A stretch of 64,000 nucleotides of DNA from Bacteroidota bacterium (GTDB lineage Bacteria; Bacteroidota; Bacteroidia; Bacteroidales; FEN-979): positions 1-64,000 of the forward strand of contig JAPLDK010000009.1 in NCBI GenBank assembly GCA_026391775.1, given 5' to 3'. The first letter of the stretch is position 1; each line of letters starts with the position of its first letter. The notes under the pieces were generated by a model. That model made no database searches and had not been told where the DNA came from. It saw nothing but the letters and a program-made list of their open reading frames with translations. The position numbers were made by a program, and so were the translations under genes. Positions 28,503 to 39,700 of this stretch are shown piece after piece.

Positions 28503-29885
28503 ATGAAAAATTTTATGACTTTTTTTATTTCCTTCTTTTTAGTTTCAAATTGCTGTGCACAGGATAACTGTAATTGTGATCAGGCTTTAAAACAATTAAT
28601 CCAAAAAGTAGAAACCGAATACCCGGGGTTTAACGAAAAAACAAAAGATAAGCCGGTATATAATAATTATAAAGAGAATCTGCTTATAAAGGCACGGAAT
28701 ACCCACGATTCTGCTTGCATCGAATTATTGAGAGCGTATAAAGAATTTTTTAAAGACGGGCATATTAGCATATTCCAGGTTGAAACAGGGCAAAATGCCC
28801 AGCAAAACAAAAAGCAAAGTAACAAGGTCACCATCAGCCCGGAAGAATTTCAAAAGCGTATACTCAACACAACCGATCCAATGGAAGGGATTTGGAGATA
28901 TGCTGTCTATAAAGTTGGAATAGTTAAGCTGAACAATGAATACCAGGGATTTATTATAGAGGCTGACACGGCCTACTGGAAAGTTGATGAAATCAAATTC
29001 AGGTTATTCGAAAACGGAAAGGCAAATTACTATTTGAGGGATCACTCTTTGTCGGAAGAAACCTATGAATTGGTAGATGGATGGATCTTGTATTTTAATT
29101 CCTCTAAATATATAAAAGAATGGCCAAAGCCGAACCTGTCGGAAAATGAGATCAAATCGAAAATATACGAGATTGAAGGATGTTATTTTAAAAAGGTATC
29201 AGAAAAAACGGCTTTGCTTTGCCTATCCAGCTTTGAACATAATTATGTTGAACGTATTAAGAAATTATTGGCAGATAACAGGAAGGCAATTGAAAGCAGC
29301 GAGAATTTAATTATTGACATACGGAATAATCCGGGAGGCACGTATGATGCTTATGAAGGGCTGTTCCCATACATTCTTACAAATAATGTCAGGGGATTAG
29401 GAATGGAATTCCTGGTTACACAAACCTTAATTGATGGAATCCAGGATTGGTATGATGATGAGGAAGGTAAGAAAAAGGCTAAAGAATGGATAAACATATT
29501 TAAAGGGAAAATGGGTGAATTTGTAAATACCGATACTACCGATATATACATAAATGAAGTAAAACTTGCAGAACGCAGCCCAAAGCAGGTTGTTATCCTG
29601 GCAAATCGCAGAACAGCCAGTTCGGGAGAGGCTTTTCTGCTGGATGCCAGGCAAAGCAAAAAGGTAAAAGTATTGGGAACCCCAACCTATGGAGCACTGG
29701 ATTACGGAACTGCGAGTTTTTTCAATTTTGGATGCAAAAACTATAAGCTAATGATGCCAACATGGAGATCCATGAGGCTCCCCGATTATCCGATAGACAA
29801 TATCGGAATACAACCCGATATCTACCTGGATAAATCGGTTAAAGACTGGATCCGGTTTGCAGTAAATTATCTGGAGAATAAATAA
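28503..29885 (+). CDS. S41 family peptidase (C-terminal-processing-protease-like)
   Basis: ENLIIDIRNNPGGTYDAYEGLFPYIL ... VVILANRRTASSGEAFLLDARQSKKVKVLGTPTYGALDYG. Confidence 0.85.
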   Translation: MKNFMTFFISFFLVSNCCAQDNCNCDQALKQLIQKVETEYPGFNEKTKDKPVYNNYKENLLIKARNTHDSACIELLRAYKEFFKDGHISIFQVETGQNAQQNKKQSNKVTISPEEFQKRILNTTDPMEGIWRYAVYKVGIVKLNNEYQGFIIEADTAYWKVDEIKFRLFENGKANYYLRDHSLSEETYELVDGWILYFNSSKYIKEWPKPNLSENEIKSKIYEIEGCYFKKVSEKTALLCLSSFEHNYVERIKKLLADNRKAIESSENLIIDIRNNPGGTYDAYEGLFPYILTNNVRGLGMEFLVTQTLIDGIQDWYDDEEGKKKAKEWINIFKGKMGEFVNTDTTDIYINEVKLAERSPKQVVILANRRTASSGEAFLLDARQSKKVKVLGTPTYGALDYGTASFFNFGCKNYKLMMPTWRSMRLPDYPIDNIGIQPDIYLDKSVKDWIRFAVNYLENK

Positions 29886-29963
29886 CAATTGTTATTCCTG
29901 TTTTCAAGGCCTCATTCGTTGGGCGTTGTTTTTAAACAGACCGTAAAACTTAAAATAAAAAAT

Positions 29964-30872
29964 ATGAAAACACTTCGCTTTGCAATTATTATTTCAATAT
30001 TAGTTAACGCCGGTTTTACACAAACAATTCCTCATGACAGTTTATACCTCGGCCAGACACCGCCAGATACGATACCAAAAATTTTTGCTCCGGGAATTAT
30101 TTGCCTGGATAACAGGGTTGAAGGCACCGGAGCATTTTCCCCGGACGGGAGAATGATTTTTTTTACAGTTACAAATGGGAATTTTTCTTCTCAGAAATTA
30201 TTTTTCAGTGAATATGTTAAAAATAAATGGACTAAACCTGACACCGCCAGTTTCTCGAAAGTATTTAACAACCTCGAACCCTTCTTTTCTTATGACGGGA
30301 AAAAGCTCTACTTTTCCTCTGACAGGGATAAGAAGACGAAAGAGAACAGGAGGGATTTTTATTATGTCAATAAGTTGAAAAACGGATGGTCTGAGCCTGT
30401 CAAACTGGAAACTCCCATAAATTCAGATTACACGGAATTTTTTTTCCGCCAATCTAAAAACGGGACAATTTACTTTGCCTCGAACCGGCCCGGTGGGTAT
30501 GGGATGGTTGATATTTATTTCGCAAAACCAGACCATGGAAAATATGAGAAAGCAAGTAATATCGGAAATGTGATAAATGTAAACGGAGGCTATGCTGGAG
30601 ATCCATGTATTGCACCTGATGAGAGCTATATCATATTTCCATCGGTACGAACAGCAGGTGCAAACAATAGTGATTTATTTATAAGCTTCAATGAGAATGG
30701 AACCTGGACAGAACCAGTTAATATGGGAAATCTGATAAACACCCAGGCGAATGAATATGGTCCGTTTCTTTCACCGGATGGGAAATACTTGTTTTTTATC
30801 AGGCATAATGGGATAAAAGGAGATATATATTGGTTAAATGCGGGCATAATAAAAAAATTAAGAAAAACATGA
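29964..30872 (+). CDS. PD40 propeller protein, paralog B (no Ig/T9SS tail)
   Basis: IPHDSLYLGQTPPDTIPKIFAPGIICLDNRVEGTGAFSPDGRMIFFTV..FYFASNRPGGYGMVDIYFAKP; likely start MKTLRFAIIISILVNAGFTQ. Confidence 0.85.
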   Translation: MKTLRFAIIISILVNAGFTQTIPHDSLYLGQTPPDTIPKIFAPGIICLDNRVEGTGAFSPDGRMIFFTVTNGNFSSQKLFFSEYVKNKWTKPDTASFSKVFNNLEPFFSYDGKKLYFSSDRDKKTKENRRDFYYVNKLKNGWSEPVKLETPINSDYTEFFFRQSKNGTIYFASNRPGGYGMVDIYFAKPDHGKYEKASNIGNVINVNGGYAGDPCIAPDESYIIFPSVRTAGANNSDLFISFNENGTWTEPVNMGNLINTQANEYGPFLSPDGKYLFFIRHNGIKGDIYWLNAGIIKKLRKT

Positions 30873-31004
30873 TCAAAAACCTCAAACGTTGTCTAAGCGA
30901 AAATATTTATCCGAAAATGGTCCATTTACACGTATCAGGTCGATATGGGAAATTCTTCTCAGTTATTTTGTGCAAAAAATTAATAACTATTAATCTTTTG
31001 CAAC

Positions 31005-32438
31005 ATGAAAACATCAGTACTGTCATTAATGCTTATTTTATTGTCAGGGGGATTTATATCTGCACAGCCAATACCCACTGACAGCCTTTACCTCGGGCAG
31101 ACACCTCCCGGGAATACTCCGGTAAGATTTAATCTGTTCGTAAACACCGGATCATTTGCTGCCGAAAGAATCGCAATTTCCGGCGATGGCAAGGAAATTT
31201 ATTATTCTGAAGTGCATTCTTATTATCCTACCGCAGGTGATACAATTAAGTATTATAAATATTCCGGCGGTCATTGGACAGGTCCATTCAAGCTATTTCA
31301 GGGTTATATAGCTCCCGGATTATCGATTACCGGAGATACAATGTATTTTCAAAATAACAGTATACCTTATCAAACACTTTTTTCAGTTAGAAATGGCACG
31401 AGTTGGAGTAATCCGCAAAGAATTTTATACAACCTGAATTCAGCACATTATTTACAGGAAACCAATAATGGAAATTATTATGTTTCATCAATTTCAAATC
31501 CGGGCATAGGCGGTTCAGACTGGTGCAAATTACATATCAATGGTTCCGATACCACTGCTGTAAGTTTAGGACTGCCGCTGAATTCCAATTTAAATGATTT
31601 GGATTTATTCGTTGCAAAGGATGAATCTTTTATGATTGTAGCTAAATACGCGGGATATGTAACGAGTTTATACATAAGCTATTATAAAAGTAACGGGGAC
31701 TGGACGAACCCTAAAAGCTTAGGTCCTACGATAAACTTTGGACTTGGAGCATGGGGTCCGTATGTATCCTCTGATAATAAATACTTGTTTTACACTGCAG
31801 GAACTAATCCAAATTATTCTGACACATATATATATTGGGTTCGGGTTGACAATGTCATCGATAGTCTCATGCACACTAATTTTGTTCCCTATGTAAAAAA
31901 CCCCATCTCTTCCCAGTCAGCTGCGATGGGCGAGCTGTTCACTTTCACAATCCCCGACACCACATTTATCGATGATGACGGCAACAACACACTCACCTAT
32001 CATGCAAAACTTACCAGCGGAAATCCCTTACCTGCATGGTTGGCATTTGACACAATTACAGGAACATTTGCAGGCACACCTTCAAACATCGAAACATTGA
32101 ATATCTGGCTATCGGCTACCGATACTGCCGGAGCATCTGCTTCAACAACCTTTAAAATTACAGTGACTCCGCATACTTCGATCGAAAAGATAAACGGGAA
32201 AAATGACGGTGTCATGATCTTCCCAAACCCAACGAACGGGCTGGTAACAATAGCATTAGATAAGCTAAAGGACAAGCTTGCGGTTATTGAACTATATAGC
32301 ATAAAAGGGGAAATCATTCAAACAAATACTTTTAAAAGCAGCATATGCCTTGATCTGACAACCAGGCCAGGAGGAATATATTTTGTAAAAGTATTGGTTG
32401 ATAGTGAGATACTTATCGGAAAGATATGCGTTAATTGA
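31005..32438 (+). CDS. PD40 + He_PIG + T9SS sorting-domain protein, paralog C
   Basis: IPTDSLYLGQTPPGNTPVRF; FIDDDGNNTLTYHAKLTSGNPLPAWLAFDTITGTFAGTPSN; VMIFPNPTNGLVTIAL...GGIYFVKV. Confidence 0.85.
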   Translation: MKTSVLSLMLILLSGGFISAQPIPTDSLYLGQTPPGNTPVRFNLFVNTGSFAAERIAISGDGKEIYYSEVHSYYPTAGDTIKYYKYSGGHWTGPFKLFQGYIAPGLSITGDTMYFQNNSIPYQTLFSVRNGTSWSNPQRILYNLNSAHYLQETNNGNYYVSSISNPGIGGSDWCKLHINGSDTTAVSLGLPLNSNLNDLDLFVAKDESFMIVAKYAGYVTSLYISYYKSNGDWTNPKSLGPTINFGLGAWGPYVSSDNKYLFYTAGTNPNYSDTYIYWVRVDNVIDSLMHTNFVPYVKNPISSQSAAMGELFTFTIPDTTFIDDDGNNTLTYHAKLTSGNPLPAWLAFDTITGTFAGTPSNIETLNIWLSATDTAGASASTTFKITVTPHTSIEKINGKNDGVMIFPNPTNGLVTIALDKLKDKLAVIELYSIKGEIIQTNTFKSSICLDLTTRPGGIYFVKVLVDSEILIGKICVN

Positions 32439-32482
32439 GAAAAATTAACCTCACTCAAACGATATCACACGCTTTTGCTCAT

Positions 32483-32655
32483 TCATAGTATTGTAATAAA
32501 TGACCGATCTCGAAGTGGAGGTGAGGTGCATCGGAATTCCCCGAATTGACCAGCAGCGCTAAAGGCTGACCTTTTTTCACCTTGTCGCCGGCTTTCACCA
32601 TGAAGGAACCCTTCACACAATGAGCATACATGGCGTTACACCCGTTGCCGATGTA
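32483..32655 (-). pseudogene. M23 (LytM) peptidase C-terminal fragment
   Basis: Reverse strand: CYIGNGCNAMYAHCVKGSFMVKAGDKVKKGQPLALLVNSGNSDAPHLHFEIGHLLQYYE*, with the HLHFE motif and MYAHxxKGS but no N-terminus. Confidence 0.8.
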
Positions 32656-32809
32656 GCAGGATCACACAAATATTAAAATTGTAATTCAAGGTGCAGCAGA
32701 AGTCTTTTTTTCTCCTTTTGCCGCAAACTGATTTTTTTATTTTTATTTAGATTGAATTAACAATACCTTTGTTAAGTTTTAATTTACAAATTATTAGAAT
32801 AATAAACAG

Positions 32810-35209
32810 ATGAAAAGAATTTTAATAATTATAATAGCGACATTGATTATATTTCAATATGGGGTTAATATATCTTTCGGACAGCTTCCCGGTTCAACCC
32901 AAACTGTCTTGGACCCTTCCACAGTTCCGCAGTTTGTCGATCCATTGCCTCACTTTGCAGGATTAAGACTGGATGCAAAGGCTGGCGGACAACTTATAAT
33001 TAAAACCGTTCCTCATCAGCAAATAGCGGTTTCCACGGGTACAGTACTTGCCAATGGCACGGTAGGGCCTGCAAATCCGGGTACCGGTCTTGCAAACTTC
33101 TGGACATACAGTATCTCAAAAGATGGGGGGAATACCTGGACACCACCTTTATGGCCCTCATTTACCATTGAGGCTCAACGCGGTAATCCTCTCGACGTAA
33201 CATACAGGAACGGGCTGGTCGGGCAAACCTATGCTGCTGTCAATCTTGCTGTCGACCAAAGCATTATGTGGGCAGCACCCTTGGTCACCGGGAATGTTAT
33301 GCATGATCCGTATACAGGACCTGTTCCTGTTTGTGTTCACCTGCATGGAGCACAGGTATCTTCAACTTCAGATGGAGGGCCAAATACATGGTACACTCCC
33401 GGCTATGCTTTAAAAGGGTCTTCCTTTCAACAGGGCGTTGATTCTGTTTATCATTATCCGAATTCACAGGAAGCGGCAACTTTATGGTTCCATGATCATC
33501 CGATGGGCGCAACCCGCTTAAATGTATATGCCGGCCTGTCAGGGTTTTATTTTCTCAGGGGTCCTGATGAAGAGGCTGATCAATTGCCCGGATGGTCGGG
33601 TGATGACCTTGTAAAGGAAGTTGCCCCGGCAGGGACCAGTGGTACTTTTAATTCCAATCCCTACCTTCCTGAAATCGAGATTGCCATCCAGGACAGGATG
33701 TTTGACACCTACGGTGGCCTTTACTGGCCGATCGATCCTCCAAACCCTGAAGTCCATCCTTTCTGGACGCCTGAATTTTTCGGAACTTTCATGACAGTGA
33801 ACGGTAAAACCTGGCCTTACCTGAGTGTTGCACCTCGTAAATACCGTTTCCGCATTCTCGATGCCTGTAACGCCAGCTTCCTTAATATGTGGCTTAAAAA
33901 TATTACCACCGGTGCTCCGGGTCCGGTCATCACTCAAATAGCAACAGATGGCGGATTGCTGGATTCAACTGTTGTCTTTGACCCTGCGCAAGGGCAGGCG
34001 CTTTTTCTGGCTCCCAGTGAACGAGCTGAGGTTGTTATCGATTTCTCAGCTGTTGCACCGGGATCTGTATGGACCCTTGTGACCAATGCAAGGCGGCCTT
34101 ATCCTACGGGTGATCTGCCGGATTCGTTATATGATGGAAGGATTATGCAATTTGTCGTGAACGGACGAATGGTTTCTGCTGAAAATCCAAATGATCCTGG
34201 TACAGATAATAGCCATATTCCGTCAGATTTACGATCAACTCCTCTGGTAAAGCTTACCGATTTTGCAGGAAACCTCAATGTGATTCCTGTTGTAAAAAGG
34301 GAACTGACGTTGAATGAATCTGAAGGACCTGGTGGTCCCGAATTGATCCTTGTTAACAATTCCCGGTTTGATTCCATGCAAGGTCCCGGACAATTCGGGG
34401 AAATTACAGAGAAACCGGTTGAAGGCACATCGGAGATCTGGCAGATTGCCAATCTCACCGAGGATGCACATCCTGTTCACATACATCTAGTTCAGTTCCA
34501 GCTCGTCAGCCGCCAGAATTTCCATGATTCGCTGTATATGATAGCCTATAACAACGGCTTCCCCGGATCTAACTGGATAGGAGGGGAAGGGCCTCCCAAC
34601 GCATATAACTACCCGAATACAGACGGCGCTTTAGGCGGCAATCCGGCGACATCAGGTTTTACTTATGGAGCCGTATTGCCTGCTGACCCTGATGAGAGGG
34701 GATGGAAAGATACTTTTAAATGCTTCCCGGGCCAGTTAACAACATTCATCCTTCGGTTTTGTCCGACTGACAAACCGGTGAATGCAGCCCCGAATACACT
34801 ATTATTCGGCTTTGACCCTGGCATAGGACCAGGTTACGTCTGGCATTGCCACATCCTGGATCATGAGGATAATGAAATGATGCGACCATATACTGTTATC
34901 CGTTCTCCATTCAGAGAGAATGGTATCCTTTTGACCCGGAATACCGACGGGTATAGCCTTGGACAGAACGAACCCAATCCAATAACCGGTGAATCGAAGA
35001 TCAACTTTACAATTCCTGAAAGAGATCATGTGCAATTGATACTATTCAACAATATGGGATCAGAAATGCAAACGTTGATTGATGCCGATGCCCCGGCCGG
35101 ATTACATACGGTTGTTTTCGATGGCTCCAATCTGCCGGATGGCATTTATTTTTATCAGTTAATTGCCGGAAATTATTCCGCAGTTAAAAAAATGGTGGTA
35201 TCAAAGTAG
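32810..35209 (+). CDS. Multicopper oxidase (CotA/bilirubin-oxidase-like) with T9SS C-terminal sorting domain
   Basis: Copper motifs HLHGAQ, WFHDHPMG, HPVHIHLVQF, HCHILDHEDNEMM; C-term NEPNPITGESKINFTIPERDHVQLILFNNMGSEMQTL...LPDGIYFYQL. Confidence 0.9.
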   Translation: MKRILIIIIATLIIFQYGVNISFGQLPGSTQTVLDPSTVPQFVDPLPHFAGLRLDAKAGGQLIIKTVPHQQIAVSTGTVLANGTVGPANPGTGLANFWTYSISKDGGNTWTPPLWPSFTIEAQRGNPLDVTYRNGLVGQTYAAVNLAVDQSIMWAAPLVTGNVMHDPYTGPVPVCVHLHGAQVSSTSDGGPNTWYTPGYALKGSSFQQGVDSVYHYPNSQEAATLWFHDHPMGATRLNVYAGLSGFYFLRGPDEEADQLPGWSGDDLVKEVAPAGTSGTFNSNPYLPEIEIAIQDRMFDTYGGLYWPIDPPNPEVHPFWTPEFFGTFMTVNGKTWPYLSVAPRKYRFRILDACNASFLNMWLKNITTGAPGPVITQIATDGGLLDSTVVFDPAQGQALFLAPSERAEVVIDFSAVAPGSVWTLVTNARRPYPTGDLPDSLYDGRIMQFVVNGRMVSAENPNDPGTDNSHIPSDLRSTPLVKLTDFAGNLNVIPVVKRELTLNESEGPGGPELILVNNSRFDSMQGPGQFGEITEKPVEGTSEIWQIANLTEDAHPVHIHLVQFQLVSRQNFHDSLYMIAYNNGFPGSNWIGGEGPPNAYNYPNTDGALGGNPATSGFTYGAVLPADPDERGWKDTFKCFPGQLTTFILRFCPTDKPVNAAPNTLLFGFDPGIGPGYVWHCHILDHEDNEMMRPYTVIRSPFRENGILLTRNTDGYSLGQNEPNPITGESKINFTIPERDHVQLILFNNMGSEMQTLIDADAPAGLHTVVFDGSNLPDGIYFYQLIAGNYSAVKKMVVSK

Positions 35210-35251
35210 ATGGAATTCTTAACTGACTGAAAGACCGTGGTTTTCACCGGG

Positions 35252-35815
35252 TTATGACGGTTTTTTTGCCTCTGAAGTTGCTTTCTCCAACTGAGGCGAA
35301 AGGTCTGTCTGATGATGAACCAATTTCCATTTTCCGTTTTCCAGGTGGAATATGTTTGTTGCCCTATGGCTCACCAACACAGGTTTGCCTTTTGCACTCA
35401 TATTTTCACCTTCTTCTACACAGACCGTATATCCCATATCTGTTCCGGCATAAATGTGCAGTTCTTTGCAAACAATCTTGCCTCCCAGTCTCATACCGGC
35501 TTCCTTGTTAAATTCTGCACCCACAGCTTCCCAACCTGTAAGACGGCCACCGAAAGGACCCATATCAGTTACATTATCAGTATGCGACCAAAGATTATTC
35601 ATTGGTTCCAGCTTACCGGTGAACATTGCATTGAGTGCAGCATACAGTGAATCGTTAGCGGCATGCAGTTCCTGTTCGGTCTTGAATTTAGTATCATTTA
35701 ATGTTGTAGCGCTTGCAGCGTTTTGTTCATCGGTTTTCTTGGGGCCGCAGGATGAAATTAGGAATGAAGTAAACAGGATTACTCCAAAAATTGCTATTAA
35801 CTTTTTCATTTTCAT
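35252..35815 (-). CDS. SnoaL/NTF2-like lipoprotein
   Basis: MKKLIAIFGVILFTSFLISSCGPKK lipobox; NNLWSHTDNVTDMGPFGGRLTGWEAVGAEFNKEA...SHRATNIFHLENGKWKLVHHQTD. Confidence 0.8.
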   Translation of the reverse strand: MKMKKLIAIFGVILFTSFLISSCGPKKTDEQNAASATTLNDTKFKTEQELHAANDSLYAALNAMFTGKLEPMNNLWSHTDNVTDMGPFGGRLTGWEAVGAEFNKEAGMRLGGKIVCKELHIYAGTDMGYTVCVEEGENMSAKGKPVLVSHRATNIFHLENGKWKLVHHQTDLSPQLEKATSEAKKPS

Positions 35816-35873
35816 TTTTGAATTTAAATGTAATTTGTTGAAGATTCAGACTTGCTATAATGTTTTAATAATG

Positions 35874-36401
35874 CTACATAATACGTGGGGGCAATTCCGG
35901 ATTAAGTACTTTGCGGGCACTTTCCGCTCCGCATACCGGCAAACCTGTTGGGTCCAGTAAACCAACTTGCACCAAAACACTTGCCTGATCCCAATAAATA
36001 TGTTCGTGTGAAATTTTATCATCTTTAAATCCGACAATAGCAACTACTGCCAATTCAACGGGCTTACCCGTGGGAGGAACACCTGGGAGCAGCCAGTCTA
36101 TCGAAATTGTATGTGTAAAACTGATCACCAGTTCATCTACAATCTGATGGTCACCAATGGTGCTGGAAATGTTCGTTATTTTAACATCGGGCGGAAAGAA
36201 TTTCCCAACTAAATGATTGCTGTAAAATTGGCGAACTCCCTCCCTGCCAACCCCACCTGCCATTACAGGTACATGATTAAGATGGGGGGAGTCCGACATT
36301 GTTGCCATGGTGGTCTCAAGGTCTCCGTTTAATTCGGCGTTCATGTGCTGCGCGAATAAATCTACCATCTTTTGCTGAGTTGTTGTTATATTTCCTGTCA
36401 T
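35874..36401 (-). CDS. SnoaL-like / ester cyclase family (NTF2-like) protein
   Basis: NAELNGDLETTMATMSDSPHLNHVPVMAGGVGREGVRQFYSNHLVGKFFPPDVKI..FKDDKISHEHIYWDQASVLVQVGLLD. Confidence 0.8.
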   Translation of the reverse strand: MTGNITTTQQKMVDLFAQHMNAELNGDLETTMATMSDSPHLNHVPVMAGGVGREGVRQFYSNHLVGKFFPPDVKITNISSTIGDHQIVDELVISFTHTISIDWLLPGVPPTGKPVELAVVAIVGFKDDKISHEHIYWDQASVLVQVGLLDPTGLPVCGAESARKVLNPELPPRIM

Positions 36402-36760
36402 GTTTTCTTAATTATAATTTCAAATTTTATTCATTTATTGCTTGTTGCGAAGTTAAGATAGACTAAATAAAAACAAAGATACAGTTAAATAAGCCTGAAG
36501 CCAATTATTTTAATCTAAATTGTGTATAATACTCCCTAAAATCCAGACCGTTGGCCAAAGTGATATGACTTCCAGCAATCAGATTATTTTGCAGCGATAA
36601 ACAATTTGGATCATACAAATTGTTTAATAAAAACGTCTGACAGGCATTGACTGTCCAGTATTTGTTCTTAAATTTGAGGGACTTTAACTTACGAATTCAC
36701 TGAACCGGATCAATAAAACCCTCTCTTCAATTTTTAGAAATAGACTCAAACTTTATTTTT

Positions 36761-39700
36761 ATGAAAAAAATTTATTTGTTAATGGTATTTATGGTTGTTA
36801 CATCCATATTGTATTCGCAACCCTGGTTAAAAAATTTACCTCAGAACAAATCTAAAGGAGAGTTGAATTTTTATGACTACAAAAATGCTTTTAATGAATA
36901 CTGGGCCCCGTTTAATGTTGACAAGGGCTATTATGTTGAAAATGGAATTAAGAAAAAAGCAGCAGGCTGGAAACAATTTCAACGTTGGGAGTATGAAGTG
37001 GAAAACCAAATGAACCCAACAACTGGTGAATTCCCGAAACAAACGGCCCAGGAGGTCTATAATGAATATTTGAGATCAAATCCCCAGTCGGAAAATTCAA
37101 ATTCAGCAAACTGGATATGCCTGGGAACAAATAGTACTCCCGGCGGCTATGCCGGGATCGGTCGTATAAATTGTATTGCATATCACCCTTCCGATAATAA
37201 TACGTACTGGATTGGCGCTGCTTCGGGCGGATTATGGGTTACAACCAATAACGGTTCAAGCTGGACTTGCCTCACCAGTACTCTCGACGCTCTTGCTGTA
37301 AGTGATATCGTTATTCCTTCGGATTATGCTACATCCAATACAATTTATATAGCTACCGGAGACAAGGATCATTGGGACAATCGCAGTATTGGTGTGCTCA
37401 AGTCAACAAATGGCGGTTCTACATGGAATACCACCGGAATAACCTATCAGTTATCTGACAATAAAATGGTGAACCGCTTATTGTTAGACCCGGGTAATAA
37501 TCAAATTATAATAGCTGCTACAACAAACGGTGTTTATAAAACTACTAATGGTGGTACCACCTGGAACACCCAGCTTACCTCTAATAATTTTATTGATATG
37601 GAATATAAGCCCGGGGATTTCAGCACATTCTACGGCTCAACCACAAATGGTACAATCTATGTCTCTTCAAACGGAGGAACTTCCTGGACGCAGGCTTTCA
37701 GCGATGCTAATGCTTACAGAATAGAATTAGGGGTTTCGGCAAATCAATCCGGCTGGGTTTATGCTATTGCTGTAAATTCAGCCAGCGGGCTGTATGGTAT
37801 TTATAAATCCATAAACAGCGGCGCTACATATAGTCAGGTCTTCTCAGGAACGACCCTGAATTTATTAGGATGGAATTCTAATGGGGGTGATTCCGGGGGA
37901 CAGGGCTGGTACGATCTTTGCCTTGCCGTTTCTCCTTCAAATGCCAATACCTTGCTTGTCGGAGGCGTAAATTCATGGCGTTCAACAAATGGAGGAACTG
38001 CCTGGTCCATTGTCAATCATTGGTGGGGAGATGGTGTTCCGGCAGTTCATGCCGATAAACATAAATTATCATTCCGGAGCAATGGCGATTTATTCGAAAC
38101 CAACGATGGGGGTGTTTATTTTTCAGGCAATAACGGAACAGGCTGGACAGACAAAACCAACGGAATCGTTATCAGCCAGATGTATAAACTTGGCGTTTCG
38201 CAAACAGTTTCAAATGAAACGATCACCGGATTACAGGATAATGGGACTAAACTTTTTTCAGGTGGAATCTGGGAAGATGTTAAAGGTGGTGATGGCATGG
38301 AATGTTTGATTGATTATACCAATGTTAATATCCAATATGGCACTTACGTTTACGGACAAATTGACCGGACAACAGATCATTGGAACAATGCCACCCAGAT
38401 TCAGCCTTCCGGCGCAGGAAATGGAGCATGGGTTACACCATATATCATTGACCCGGTCAATCCTCTGACATTGTATGCAGGATACGCCGATATCTGGAAA
38501 ACAACAAACAGGGGTACCAGCTGGACAAAGATTTCCACCATGAACAATTCCGATAAAATCCGGTCCATGGCCATTGCAACTTCAAACACCCAGGTTTTAT
38601 ATGTTGCCTCCCCGTACAAGATCTGGAAGACTGCAAACGGAGGGACTTCATGGACTGAAATTACCGGAACCTTACCTGTGGGCTCAGGAAGTATTACTTA
38701 TATAGCCATAAAGAATGATGATGCAAACACTCTTTGGGTTACGATGAGTGGGTACAATGCAAATAAAGTGTATCAATCTGCAAACGGCGGAACTTCGTGG
38801 ACCAATATTTCGACCGGATTACCCCAGATCCCGGCTTATGCGATAGTTCAAAATAATCAATCAACCACTGAAGTCCAGTTATATGCCGGCACCGAACTTG
38901 GTGTTTATTTCAAAAAAGGTTCTGATAACTGGATTGCCTTTAACACAGGTTTACCCAATGTGAAAATAGGCGAAATTGAAATTTACTATGCTGCCAGTCC
39001 GCAAAACAGTATTTTAAGAGCTGCAACATTCGGAAGAGGACTCTGGGAAACGCCTGTATATTATTCCTGCACTCTTCCGGCATCGCCTGTCGTTGGAACA
39101 ATTACTCAGCCAACCTGCACTCTGGCAACAGGAAGTGTAGCTTTAACAGGTTTGCCGGCAACAGGAACCTGGACAATAAACCCCGGGGGCTATACCGGAA
39201 CAGGAACCAGTACGATCATTTCAGGACTTACAACAGACACATATAATTTCACAGTAACAGATGGAACCTCAGGCTGTACTTCATTGCCATCAGCCGATGT
39301 GGTTATCAATGCCCAACCACCAACACCTTCTGCTCCGATAGTTGGACTAATTACCCAGCCAAGCTGTACGTTGGCAACAGGAAGTGTTGTGTTAAATGGT
39401 TTGCCGCCGACAGGAACCTGGACGATAACCCCGGGAGGTATTACCGGAACGGGAACAAGTACAACCATATCGGGACTTGTAACGGGAACGTATAACTTCA
39501 CAGTAACAGATGGAACCTCGGGCTGTACTTCATTACCGTCAGCCGATGTTGTTATCAATGTCCAACCACCAACACCTTCTGCTCCGGTAGTTGGACTAAT
39601 TGCTCAGCCAAGCTGTACATCGGCAACAGGCAGTGTTTTATTAAATGGTTTGCCTTCAACCGGAACCTGGACAATAAACCCGGGAGGTATTACCGGAACA

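Noticed and set aside
30830-31081. 83-aa ORF overlapping the junction of PD40 paralogs B and C
   Set aside because: Overlaps both flanking genes out of frame with no motif; likely spurious.
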